Source: CAVVUC01 sp963751395 (GTDB lineage: Bacteria; Verrucomicrobiota; Verrucomicrobiia; Chthoniobacterales; Chthoniobacteraceae). Taken from it: 64,000 bases of DNA. The DNA lies in contig CAVVUC010000001.1 of the NCBI GenBank assembly GCA_963751395.1, forward strand, positions 310,001-374,000, read 5' to 3'. This document shows, piece after piece, positions 53,094 to 61,866 of this stretch. Numbering within the stretch: position 1 is the stretch's first letter; the number at the start of each line of letters is the position of its first letter. The notes below the pieces were generated by a model. The model saw only the letters and a program-made list of their open reading frames with translations. It was not told where the DNA came from and did no database searches. Position numbers and translations under genes: made by a program.

Positions 53094-56000
53094 CTACTTT
53101 TTGAGCATGAACCCGGCGTCCACCCAGTCGGCCAGATCGCCGGAGTTGCCGTCGCCGGCATCGGTCACGACCAGCCGGATTTCGCGAAACCGCTGGTTCA
53201 ACTCAGCATTGAACGCCCAGTGACGAATTGTTTTGGCGGAGAGCACCGGCGATTGTGCGATGAGCAACGGTGGTTCGCCCATTTCTTTGACGTCCCCGTA
53301 CAGCTCGAACACCACACTCGCTTTTGGATTGCCCGCTTGTGAATCGTCCAGGCCGACAACGGAGACGAACCGCGCGGCTCCATTCGGAATGGAATAGACC
53401 GCAAGGGCGTTCGCGTGCAGGCCAAGACCCTTTGCGTGATTGCGCCCCGAGACAACCAACGGCTTGCCCACGGCGTTCACTCCGAAGCCGGGTTTTCCAT
53501 TCCCGGTCTTGACCGACACAGGTTTCAGATCGGCGATCGACACATCCGGCAAGTCGGTCGCGGGCGGCTTCAACTCCGCCACTTTTTCCACGCTTGCCGT
53601 TGCAGCACCCGAGAGTCTGCCATCCCAGCCGATGGATGAAACCGAGTACTCATACGATTTGCCGTGCTCGACGCTCCCGTCGATCCATTCCGGCGCGGCG
53701 CACTCGAAGGTGGCGCCGTCGTTGCGCGTCACCCGCCACGCGTCCGCGCCGTTGTCGCGCCAGCGCAACTGAACACTCGAATACTCCGCTTTGACTTCGA
53801 GATCCGAAACCGGCGCGGGAGCAGGAACGGGGACCGATGCGGGCTCGAAAGCCAGGGTCCAACGAACCGTTCGCGAGACCGGTGCGTGAAGCGTGACCCG
53901 GATTCCTGGCCCGTCCTGTTTTGCGGTGGCGGTCACTCCGGCAGTCCGGTCTTCATCGGAAACGGCAGCCGTCCGAAGTTGCCATGATTTTTGTCCGGTC
54001 GGCACCACGATTTCGGAGTTCATACGGATCGCCTCCGACAACACGGCTCGCACCGGCAAGGGTCTGCTTCTCCGCGTCCCAATGCTCGTCCGACAGATCG
54101 ATCATTCCCTGTGTGACATGGCGCGAGGTGCTCACGACCTGCGGATACGGCACGCCGGGTCGCACGGCGAGCACGCGACAGGAGCGGCCTTGGAAATCGG
54201 ATTTCAGCGAACCGCGAAACGGCGGCAGAAACCGGTCGGCCCAAAAATCAAACCCGACATATTCCGTGGCGGGCAGCAGGCCGGCCTTGCCAGGCTCGCA
54301 AACCACCGATCCGTTCTTGCTTTCCCAGTTGTAGATTGCCAGCACGTTGCGGCTGGCGGCGTCGCCTGTTCCGGAGAGCAGCCAGACCTGCGCCGGTTCA
54401 AGCTCGAACACATCCACCGGTCGCGCCGGAAAATTGTGCGCAGGCATGCAGCGCTTGAGAATGTCGAGCCGTTCCGCGGGCAAGCCGGGAATCCAGTCGC
54501 TGTCATAAAACAACTGGCCCGAGATGGCCGCCCACGAGGCATTGAGCCGCGCCTCGCCCAGCGGCGTGCCGGTCCGGACATACACGCAGTCGGGATCATT
54601 CCACCAGACGCGCCCGTTCAGGAACCAGAGGCGCGAACCCTGCAAGGAGCCGATCTGGCCGGAAGTGTCAGGCCCGACCCGCATGGCGTCCAGCAGTCCG
54701 AACGATCCTCCGAACGAGCGCATGTTCTGCGAGACACAACAGCCGAGCAGAAACACATCCGGGCCGGCCGCCTCGCGCACGAGTTTCGTCCCGTCCCGCA
54801 TTGCCTCGATGTTCGTCTTGTCGGGATTCGAGAAAACGGCGTCACCGATTCCATCCTCGCGGTAGCCGTTGTTGACATAGATCTGTTTCGTCGCGCTCCC
54901 GGTCCAAAAGCCATCCATTTTGAACAACCGGTATCCCCACTCGTGCGCGATCCGGTTCACCAAAGAACGCAGGTGTTCCCGCGCTCCGGCCTGCGTCATG
55001 TCGAGGCAGGTGCCGCCCCACGCCGTCTCATAGGGTTCGCCCTTTTCGGTTTTCACAAACCAGTCCTGATGCTCCTTGAAAAACGGGTCGTAATGGGTGC
55101 CGGCAAACGGCATGAACCAGATGCCGGGCGTCAACCCAACCTGCCGGATTTGATCCGCCGCTGCTTTCATTCCCGAGGGATACGGCCCGTTGGGACGATG
55201 CGCCGTGAAGTTCTTGTTCGGCCCGTTTTTCGATTCCCCCATCTGCCAGCCATCGTCGATCTGAACGAAGTCGAATCCGAACGGCTTCAGGTTTTTGGAG
55301 GCGTATTCGCTCACTTCCGCGAGATGCTTTTCATCGCAGGCCCGACCGTGCTGATCCATGTACCACGTGCAAAAACCGGGCGTCTGCGGATGAAGCCGGA
55401 TCTGGTATTTCTTCGCGACCGCAGCGGCGTAAGCCTCAAGTCCCAGGCGGGCATCCTCAAACCAGCCAAGCACGAATGTTTCCGTCGCTGCATCCGCGCC
55501 GGGAAGGATTCGCAACCGGCCATAATCAATGCGCGCCTGGAGACGCAGGGCGTCTCCGGCGACCGGCGAAAAAACCACACCGCTCCCGCGATCGTGGGTG
55601 ATCCAGCCACCAACAGCTCCGGCGCGGCTGGCCGGATCAACCACGGCCAGGAACGCGTAGCTGCCGGGATTGGCCGACGGCTCGAGCAATCCGCCGGTGC
55701 CGAGCGTCCGGGTTTCTTTCAGCGAACGACCAAGGTCCAGCACCGATGAGATCGACGGCACTTTGTTCAGCACGACCGGCGTCTCGCCGCCATTGTGGAT
55801 CACCGAACGGAAAAGGACGAATGGCAGATCCGGAAACAACTCGATGGTTTCACGGCCTCCACCGGCATGAGTTATCTCGATGGCCTGCCCCTGTCCGAAA
55901 GCAGGGTCATTGACCGTGACAACCTTCCCCTCGCCTGCGGGCTGCTCATCGAACCGGCCCTCCTTGGCGAAGGTCTTCCCTGTGGGTTTGTGCTGGATGG

Positions 56001-56127
56001 AAAAGGAGCCGGAGCTGAACTCGACGGCGTGGAGTTCGTTCTCGATCTTGAGCGGCGCGGCGGCAAACGCCGTCACAGCCAGGAGGGAGAAGGCAGTTAG
56101 TTGGGTGGCAAAAGCAATGGATTTCAC
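53094..56127 (-). pseudogene. Secreted clan GH-D alpha-galactosidase with C-terminal NPCBM, single-base frameshift
   Basis: A GTG at 56127 gives a clean signal peptide ('FATQLTAFSLLAVTAFAAAP'); a longer frame begins at 56190. An N-terminal beta domain is followed by a barrel with 'WYMDQHGRACDEKHLAEVSE', 'FDFVQIDDGWQMGESKNGPN', 'YRLFKMDGFWTG' (presumed nucleophile Asp) and 'GLLDAMRVGPDTSG' (presumed acid/base Asp), characteristic of GH27/GH36-type alpha-galactosidases. After 'VVGGDPYELR' the frame shifts at the AAA run 54011-54013 (minus-strand view); removing one A restores 'ELR-IVVPTGQKSWQ'. The second frame continues to 53094 with an FnIII-like segment and an NPCBM domain ('GLGLHANALAVYSIPNGAAR'). 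Either a true pseudogene or one homopolymer sequencing error. Confidence 0.8.
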
Positions 56128-56511
56128 GATGAAAGGGAGTCGAAGCGGATTTTGGTCGGGCGATGCGGATGGATTCGCGAGAGCCTGCAAATCTTCCGGG
56201 ATGCATCGAAGAATGCCAGTCCAATTTCAAGCGGGGTTCCGTGGCGAGACGTTCGATAAGACCAATGTCCGCGTAAGACTTCTCCCAAGCGCTTCTCTGA
56301 ATGCGGGCGTCAGGTGCGAGGATGAAGTGACCTTCTCACGCACTGAAAACAAGAGTCCTGCCATGCGGAAGCCTTGCCACCGCGGCGTACCGCCTGGAAC
56401 ACCGCGACGGCTCCCACCGCCTGGTCGAGGGTGGAAGGAGGATTCCTGGAATTGGAAATCTTGTCTGATGCGCAGCGCCGCCGGGTTCAGCGTCCCCTGC
56501 TACAGCGGCGT
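56128..56511. other. Upstream region of the alpha-galactosidase gene, no gene recognised
   Basis: About 380 bases between the alpha-galactosidase start and the first hairpin repeat. Plus-strand open frames crossing it are extensions of shadows of the alpha-galactosidase gene. It probably contains that gene's promoter, but no clear -35/-10 pair stands out. Confidence 0.4.
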
Positions 56512-56537
56512 GTTGTAGCCGGCCACGTTGAGGCCGG
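56512..56537 (+). repeat. Dispersed hairpin repeat, copy 1
   Basis: A 26-base unit whose core is CCGGCC-ACGTTGA-GGCCGG: perfect 6-bp arms around a 7-base loop, preceded by GTTGTAG. Direct copies are at 56548 and 57864 and an inverted copy at 57962. The pattern resembles REP-type elements. Confidence 0.8.
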
Positions 56538-56547
56538 TGGGGCGGGC

Positions 56548-56573
56548 GTTGTAGCCGGCCACGTTGAGGCCGG
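56548..56573 (+). repeat. Dispersed hairpin repeat, copy 2
   Basis: Same 26 bases as copy 1, in tandem 10 bases downstream. It ends 6 bases from the stop codon of the PEP-CTERM remnant, where it could act as a transcript-end hairpin. Confidence 0.8.
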
Positions 56574-56578
56574 GCGGG

Positions 56579-57507
56579 CTAGGCCTTGCCTTGGGAAACG
56601 CCGGTCTTTTTCCATAGAGAAACGATCCGCCGGCGCTCGCGCAGGACGATCAGGCCGAGGAAGGCAAGCGCGCCGATGATCGTGACCGGCTCCGGGATCG
56701 GGGCGAGCTCGACGCTGCCGCCATAGGAGATTGCGTTTGCGCCCACGCCGTAACCGGAGAACTGCACGTTATTCAGGAAGCCGTCGCCGATCGCACCAGT
56801 GAACACGAGGTGGGTGTTGCCGCCACCGCCGTAGGTATCATCCCAATTGTTGATTGTGAGAAATCCACCACTCGACCAGGCTGTAGTGGTGAAAGTCATA
56901 TCGCCCGTCTTGCTGCCACTGAAGTCGATTGTCGAACTGCCACTCAGCGTCAGCGCCCCGACCGAGTCACTGTTGCCGCCCGTCTTGAACGTGCCGCCGT
57001 TCAGATTGATCGCCGTGGCACCGATCACATTGCTCCCGCCAAGCAGCAGCGTGCCGCCGTTGTTGACCTGGATCGCCGTTGGCGCGAAGGAATCGTCAGC
57101 GCCGGCGATCTTCGCAGTGGCGTTTCCTTTTACCACCAAGGTCCCAGAGCCGCTGGCCCCGCCGGTGAACGTCAAATCATTGTCGCCGGTGATCCCGCCG
57201 GTGATGCTGGTCACGACGAGCGGGTTGACAATATTCCGCGCGGCATCCGAAGCAAAATCGCCGCCGTTCACGGTCAGGTTGCCGTTGGTGGGCAGCGCGT
57301 TGTCGTTCCCCAAAATGAGCGTGCCGGCGTCAGGTTCGTCCCGCCGATGTAGCTGTTGCTGCCGGAGAGCTTCAGTGTGCCGGAGCCCGCCTTGGTCAGG
57401 CCGTTGCTGCCAGCAATAGGGGCGCTGATCTCATGTGTGCCGCTGGTGGCGGTGATCGTCGGGGTCGCGCCTGCCAGGGTGATGCCGCCGCCGCTGCTAG
57501 ACTCCAA
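56579..57507 (-). pseudogene. 5'-truncated, frameshifted PATR/PEP-CTERM protein gene
   Basis: Two minus-strand frames join near 57330. The first (from 57507) gives 'ITLAGATPTITATSGTHEIS' and 'GLTKAGSGTLKLSGSNSYIG', a PATR unit. The second gives 'AGTLILGNDNALPTNGNLTV' onward and ends in a PEP-CTERM tail: 'IPEPVTIIGALAFLGLIVL' followed by 'RERRR'. One lost base, likely an A, near 57330 explains the shift. No signal peptide is encoded upstream and similarity stops at 57507, so the N-terminus is missing as well. PEP-CTERM proteins are normally cleaved by an exosortase; none is in this window. Confidence 0.75.
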
Positions 57508-57611
57508 AATTGGGGGTGGCAGGGCGGCACGGTTTGGTGTGTAATCCGGTTGTTGCCGCGGTTTCGGGCGGACGGCCCGGCCCCGGTCTGTGGCAGTCTG
57601 TCAATCCTCTC

Positions 57612-60119
57612 ATGAGCTTGGTCGTTATCAGTCTGGTTCTGTTTCCGGGTGTCGGGTCACCCCGGACATTGACGGTTGTGCCGCAACGATGGATGGCTCG
57701 CATGTTGAAGTTGATTTCTTTGATTCGGCGCTGGCGGTGGATGCGCCGCCATTCCGCCGCCCTTTCGGGGCGGTGTCCGTTTGCGGGACGGATCCGGTGG
57801 TTCCGCTACGCTCCACCACCGGTTAATTTCCAATGGCCCTCCGGGCCTCCGATCACAAGTTTCGTTGTAGCCGGCCACGTTGAGGCCGGCGGGGGTCAGC
57901 GTCCCCAGCCACAGACCCGCGGGGCCGAATCAGCCGGTTTTGGAATCGCAGCGACGCGTCCCCGGCCTCAACGTGGCCGGCTACAACGCTGGTTGGCTGC
58001 GGCTGCGCTGGCAATTCTGGCGGGCGCTCCGGCGGCATGGGCGCAGGCGGGGGCGTTTCGTTCGGTGGAAGTGACGTTCCACGGCGGCAAGCCGGAGGAA
58101 TTGAAGGAATGCATCGACGGGATCAGGACCGGCCCGCGCGGGTGGAGGGTTCACCCGCGGGTCGGGGAGAATCAGTCGGCGATTTTCCGAACGGTGGCTC
58201 CGGTGAATGCCGATACGCTCCAAATGGTCCTGTGTTTCTTCTCGGGGCGCCCCAACAGTGCGATCGCCGAATTCTCGATTTCCTCGACCACGGACCCCGA
58301 GCCTTCTTTCAGCGGCCACTGGGAGCCGCTGCGGATCATCAGCTTCCGGGCGGAGGGGACAACCCTGACCCAGACGGCGGAGGGGCATTTGCGTGCCAGG
58401 GAGGAGCCGCATAAATGGGGCGGCACACCTTCCGAAACCGTCTATTACGTCAACGTCCGCACGGAAAGGCAGGGAATCACCGGGTTTCGCCTGGATGCCT
58501 TCCCGGTGGTGCGCGCGGGGGGACCGTCCGTGAAATCGCCGGACTCGAAGCTCCCGGTGGACGCGTTTGGTCCGGTGCTCTCCTGGAGCTTTGAAGGGGA
58601 TTTCATCCTGACCGAGTTTCGTGCCGATCCCTGGGGAACCAGCACCAACGTCGCGCTTGGAGCCGCAGTCAAGGCGAGCCATCCGCTGTTTGCCAGAATG
58701 AAGCCCGACTTCCTGACCGACGGGCGGCCCTCGACGTTCGCCCATCCCAAGGATCCGGGCCTCGGCGCGGCATTTCATTTTGACATCGACCTGGGGCGGA
58801 TCGTGAAGATGGACCATCTCCTCCTCCGGGGACGCAACGACGGCGCTCCCCATACCGACAACCGCCTGAGCCGGTTACTGGTGGAGATTTTTGACGATGC
58901 CCCGGACGGCGGCGCGAAACCGGTCTGGCAGACGCTGCCCCATACCGGGGGTTCGTCTCCCAAGGAAAGTAAGGCCGAGGTGCTGAAGGCGGGCGACGGG
59001 CGGGGAGAATTCCGTGGACGGTTCATCCGGCTCTCGAGCGACAGCCCGGTGCCGCTCTCGCCGCAGATCGCGGAGGTGGAGGTGTATGAAACGCGGACGC
59101 CGGAGCTGGTTTCGGTGCGGGCGGACGGGCGCGTGCTGCCGGTAAAGGGTGCCCTGAGCGTTCCGGACGGCTCGGTGATGACGTTGACGTTGATCATCCC
59201 GCAGCCGGGGAACCCGCAGGGCAATCAGTACCGCTGGCGGCTTGAAGGGCTCGACAACGACTGGCAGTTGGCGCAGAGCCGCCTGCTTTACATCCCCTGC
59301 CCGCGCCCGGGAAATTATGTCCTGCGCGCGCAGGCCAGACACAGCGACGGCACGTGGGATGCCAGCGCTTTCTCGATCCCGATAACCGTGCCCGCGCGGT
59401 TCACCGAGACATGGGCTTTCCTCGGGCTGCTGGGCTGCGGAGCGCTCGTGACGGGTGCGTTGATCACCCTGTTTTTCGACCGCAAGCGAGTGGCCAGGCT
59501 CAAAACCCAAACAGCGATGGCGGAGGAACGCGCGCGCATCGCCCGCGACATGCACGACGCGGTGGGCGCCCGCCTGTCGCAGCTCTCGTTCCTCGCGCAA
59601 GCCGCCTCCGGCGAACCCGCCGGGAAGGACGACCTCGAACGAATCTCCCGCACCGCCGGCGAGGCGCTCGCGTCGCTCGATGAAGTCGTGTGGACGGTGA
59701 ATCCGAAGAACGACACGCTCGAATCGATGGCCCATTACCTCGCGCGTTACGCCAGCCGCTACCTCGATCCCGTGGGGATCGCGTGCAGGATCGACACGCC
59801 CGTCGAATGGCCCGAGGTGAACATCCGCGCCCAGACCCGGCACGAGGTGGCGCTGGCGTTCAAGGAGGCGCTGCAAAACGTGGTGAAGCACTCGGGCGCG
59901 ACCGAGACCATGCTAAAGCTCAGGCTTGAAAGCGGCCGGCTTGTTATTACTCTCCGCGACAACGGCTGCGGCTTGCCCGAATCGCCCGCTGGATTCGAAC
60001 AGGACGGGCTGACCAATATGAAAACACGCCTTGCCAGCGTGGGCGGGACTTGTAGCATCCGTCGCCTGGCCGAAGGCGGGACGGAAGTGGAGATGCACCT
60101 TACCCTGCCCCGCCGCTGA
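57612..60119 (+). CDS. Membrane sensor histidine kinase (discoidin/Y_Y_Y sensor, HisKA_3)
   Basis: The start is uncertain. The frame is open from 57510, the first ATG is 57612, but the hydrophobic export signal ('LAAAALAILAGAPAAWAQAG') begins near a TTG at 57993, and the stretch before it is repeat DNA. The extracytoplasmic part has a discoidin-like domain (~nt 58630-59090, 'KPDFLTDGRPSTFAHPKDPG') and a Y_Y_Y-like domain (~nt 59130-59395, 'YRWRLEGLDNDWQLAQSRLL'). One membrane helix follows at ~nt 59410-59475. The kinase core has the HisKA_3 motif 'EERARIARDMHDAVGARLSQ' (phospho-His at 59553-59555), an N box 'FKEALQNVVKHSGA' and a G box 'LRDNGCGLPE'. It sits 13 nt before its response regulator. 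Confidence 0.85.
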   Translation: MSLVVISLVLFPGVGSPRTLTVVPQRWMARMLKLISLIRRWRWMRRHSAALSGRCPFAGRIRWFRYAPPPVNFQWPSGPPITSFVVAGHVEAGGGQRPQPQTRGAESAGFGIAATRPRPQRGRLQRWLAAAALAILAGAPAAWAQAGAFRSVEVTFHGGKPEELKECIDGIRTGPRGWRVHPRVGENQSAIFRTVAPVNADTLQMVLCFFSGRPNSAIAEFSISSTTDPEPSFSGHWEPLRIISFRAEGTTLTQTAEGHLRAREEPHKWGGTPSETVYYVNVRTERQGITGFRLDAFPVVRAGGPSVKSPDSKLPVDAFGPVLSWSFEGDFILTEFRADPWGTSTNVALGAAVKASHPLFARMKPDFLTDGRPSTFAHPKDPGLGAAFHFDIDLGRIVKMDHLLLRGRNDGAPHTDNRLSRLLVEIFDDAPDGGAKPVWQTLPHTGGSSPKESKAEVLKAGDGRGEFRGRFIRLSSDSPVPLSPQIAEVEVYETRTPELVSVRADGRVLPVKGALSVPDGSVMTLTLIIPQPGNPQGNQYRWRLEGLDNDWQLAQSRLLYIPCPRPGNYVLRAQARHSDGTWDASAFSIPITVPARFTETWAFLGLLGCGALVTGALITLFFDRKRVARLKTQTAMAEERARIARDMHDAVGARLSQLSFLAQAASGEPAGKDDLERISRTAGEALASLDEVVWTVNPKNDTLESMAHYLARYASRYLDPVGIACRIDTPVEWPEVNIRAQTRHEVALAFKEALQNVVKHSGATETMLKLRLESGRLVITLRDNGCGLPESPAGFEQDGLTNMKTRLASVGGTCSIRRLAEGGTEVEMHLTLPRR
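57794..57847. repeat. Pair of short GC-rich hairpins
   Basis: CCGGTGG at 57794-57800 pairs with CCACCGG at 57816-57822. GGCCC at 57835-57839 pairs with GGGCC at 57843-57847. They lie just upstream of hairpin repeat copy 3 and may belong to one larger composite repeat. Confidence 0.5.
57864..57889 (+). repeat. Dispersed hairpin repeat, copy 3
   Basis: Identical in its 26-base core to copies 1 and 2. Together with inverted copy 4 it brackets a ~72-bp segment immediately before the kinase signal peptide. Confidence 0.8.
57962..57987 (-). repeat. Dispersed hairpin repeat, copy 4 (inverted)
   Basis: Reverse complement of the same 26-base unit. It ends 5 bases before a TTG codon that could start the kinase signal peptide. 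If the longer frame is used, the repeat is translated as part of the N-terminus ('PRPQRGRLQRW'). Confidence 0.8.
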
Positions 60120-60132
60120 TTTTTAACACACC

Positions 60133-60765
60133 ATGGACACCATCCGAACCGCCATCATCGAGGACGACGTCCCGTTTGCCGAAGCCTTCCACAGTTATTT
60201 TTCGCGGGCCAATTCCCCGATCCAGTGCCTCGCCGTGTATCACGACGCTGAATCAGCCATCGCGAACATCCCGCGCGACCCGCCGGATGTGGTCGTCGTG
60301 GACCTCCATTTGCCGAAAGTGGACGGCATCGAGTGCATCCGGCGGCTCAAGACCTGTTGCCCCTCCGTTCAGTTCCTGGTGGTGACCGCCTTCGACGAGG
60401 ACAAGATGGTCTTCGACGCGCTCAAGGCAGGAGCAAGCGGCTATCTGCTCAAGCGCGTGGCACCGGCCGAGATCGCCAACGCGATCTGGGAAGTGCGGGC
60501 GGGCGGAGCGCCGATGTCGCCGCATATCGCGCGGCAGGTGGTCGGCTACTTCCACAGCTTCCGCCTCAGTTCGAGACAGGACACGCTGACCGGACGCGAG
60601 CGGCAGGTGATCGAGCTGCTTGCAACCGGCATGGCTTACAAGGAAATCGGCATCCGTCTGGATCTGAGCTTCGAGACGGTGCGCAGCTACGTGAAGAAAA
60701 TCTACGAAAAGCTCCACGCCCACTCCCGCCACGAGGCGGTCATGAAATACCGCGGCGAACAGTAG
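60133..60765 (+). CDS. NarL/LuxR-type response regulator
   Basis: 210 aa. A receiver domain (1-~120) has the acidic pair in 'IIEDDVPFAEAF', phospho-acceptor Asp57 in 'VVVVDLHLPKVDG', the switch Thr in 'LVVTAFDED' and Lys in 'GYLLKRVAPAEI'. The C-terminal LuxR HTH (~145-205) has 'LTGRERQVIELLATGMAYKE' and 'LSFETVRSYVKKIYEKLHAH'. It pairs with the HisKA_3 kinase immediately upstream. Its targets are unknown; the nearby PEP-CTERM genes or the CAZyme run are candidates by proximity only. Confidence 0.93.
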   Translation: MDTIRTAIIEDDVPFAEAFHSYFSRANSPIQCLAVYHDAESAIANIPRDPPDVVVVDLHLPKVDGIECIRRLKTCCPSVQFLVVTAFDEDKMVFDALKAGASGYLLKRVAPAEIANAIWEVRAGGAPMSPHIARQVVGYFHSFRLSSRQDTLTGRERQVIELLATGMAYKEIGIRLDLSFETVRSYVKKIYEKLHAHSRHEAVMKYRGEQ

Positions 60766-60838
60766 CGGCGGCCTTCAGGGAAACGGGGGCATGCCGGCGG
60801 GTTTCAGCACGGGGCGAATGCCAGGAGTCAAGTTTGCT

Positions 60839-61579
60839 CTACCAAATGCTTCTGCGGCGGTAGATAACTGCAAGGAATGCAGATGAAAGGCCGAGAATCG
60901 CGATGGTGGAAGGTTCTGGCACCGGTGACGCGATGTTCAGTGTCACGCCATCGGGATCGGGATAGGGACTGCCCGGGTTCTGCCAGAGCCGGAACTCGAT
61001 CGTGTCGCTGTTGTTCACGGCGATGTCAGTCAGCGCGGAGGCTCCGCCGGAGCCTGTGGAAAAAAGAATCGGTGCCGTCCTGCTGGTGCCGCTGTCGCTG
61101 ACCGTGCCAGCGGTGAGAAGCACATTGTTGCGATAAATGCCCCAGTCATTTGCCCTGCCGAGGTTGAGCAAGTGCCAGATCTCCCCGCTGACTGAAACGG
61201 TGCCGGCGATCGGGCTTGTCCAGATGGCGCTGGTGTAACCGCCCGGAGTGTAAGGCGCATGCACATAAATGTCGCCAGCCAGATAATCGTTGCCACCGTC
61301 ACCGGTCTTCAGAGCTTGATACCATGCCGGCAGTTGCTGGGTCGTCGTGGATCCGGAAGAGGAGGCCCATGCATTGACGGGAACGGTCAGGGAGCCGTCG
61401 AGCCAGGGATACTGGGTCGTAAATGGAGTGCCATTGTTGGTGAGCGTCCAGGCACCATTGGGATTGCTGGCGTTGCTCCAGTCATTTTGAAGACTCCAAC
61501 TTGACTGGGCCGAGAGGCACGGCACAAAGTTGAGCAAGACAAGCAGAAGCGGGCAAATGAAACGGAGGGACATATTCAT
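60839..61579 (-). CDS. Secreted PEP-CTERM protein of unknown function
   Basis: 246 aa. Signal peptide 'FICPLLLVLLNFVPCLSAQS'; a mature beta-rich region with no recognised domain ('NDWGIYRNNVLLTAGTVSDS' and 'DTIEFRLWQNPGSPYPDPDG' resemble a beta-sandwich of secreted surface proteins). The tail is a canonical PEP-CTERM: 'VPEPSTIAILGLSSAFLAVI' then 'YRRRSIW'. PEP-CTERM proteins are thought to be sorted by exosortase and are linked to extracellular polymer formation. It is divergent from the PEP-CTERM gene at 61867 and shares its intergenic region. Confidence 0.82.
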   Translation of the reverse strand: MNMSLRFICPLLLVLLNFVPCLSAQSSWSLQNDWSNASNPNGAWTLTNNGTPFTTQYPWLDGSLTVPVNAWASSSGSTTTQQLPAWYQALKTGDGGNDYLAGDIYVHAPYTPGGYTSAIWTSPIAGTVSVSGEIWHLLNLGRANDWGIYRNNVLLTAGTVSDSGTSRTAPILFSTGSGGASALTDIAVNNSDTIEFRLWQNPGSPYPDPDGVTLNIASPVPEPSTIAILGLSSAFLAVIYRRRSIW

Positions 61580-61866
61580 AGAAGATGGAGAATTTTCAAG
61601 CTGGTTGCCTCTACCAGCATTTCATATTCCAGCCAGTTTCATGAGTTTTCTTGTGGATATTCTTAATATGGATATTAAAGCGACGGAATAAAGTGCTTTT
61701 TGGAAAAGCCACCGGAGCCGGGGAGAGCAAATACACGGTGTCTAACGCGATTTGCAGCCTGTTCGTTCGGCAGCAGGCTCCGTTACAAGCCAAACGGAAA
61801 CGATTTTAATACAAGGCACAAAAAACCGTGGACTTTTCCAAAGAAAGCGGCAATTATGGCTTCTAT
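61580..61866. promoter_or_regulatory. Divergent intergenic region with 16-bp inverted repeat
   Basis: 287 bases separate two divergent PEP-CTERM genes. It is locally AT-richer than the surrounding DNA. TTAATATG-GATATTAA at 61663-61678 is an inverted repeat with 7-bp arms around a GG centre, a plausible operator. Both promoters must lie here, but specific -35/-10 boxes were not assigned. Short open frames in this region look spurious. Confidence 0.5.

Noticed and set aside
53893..55749. 618-codon plus-strand open frame
   Set aside because: Antisense to the alpha-galactosidase, which has a signal peptide and both catalytic Asp motifs on the minus strand.
61611..61793. 60-codon minus-strand frame in the divergent PEP-CTERM intergenic region
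   Set aside because: It covers the likely promoter region, has no motif and no credible start context.
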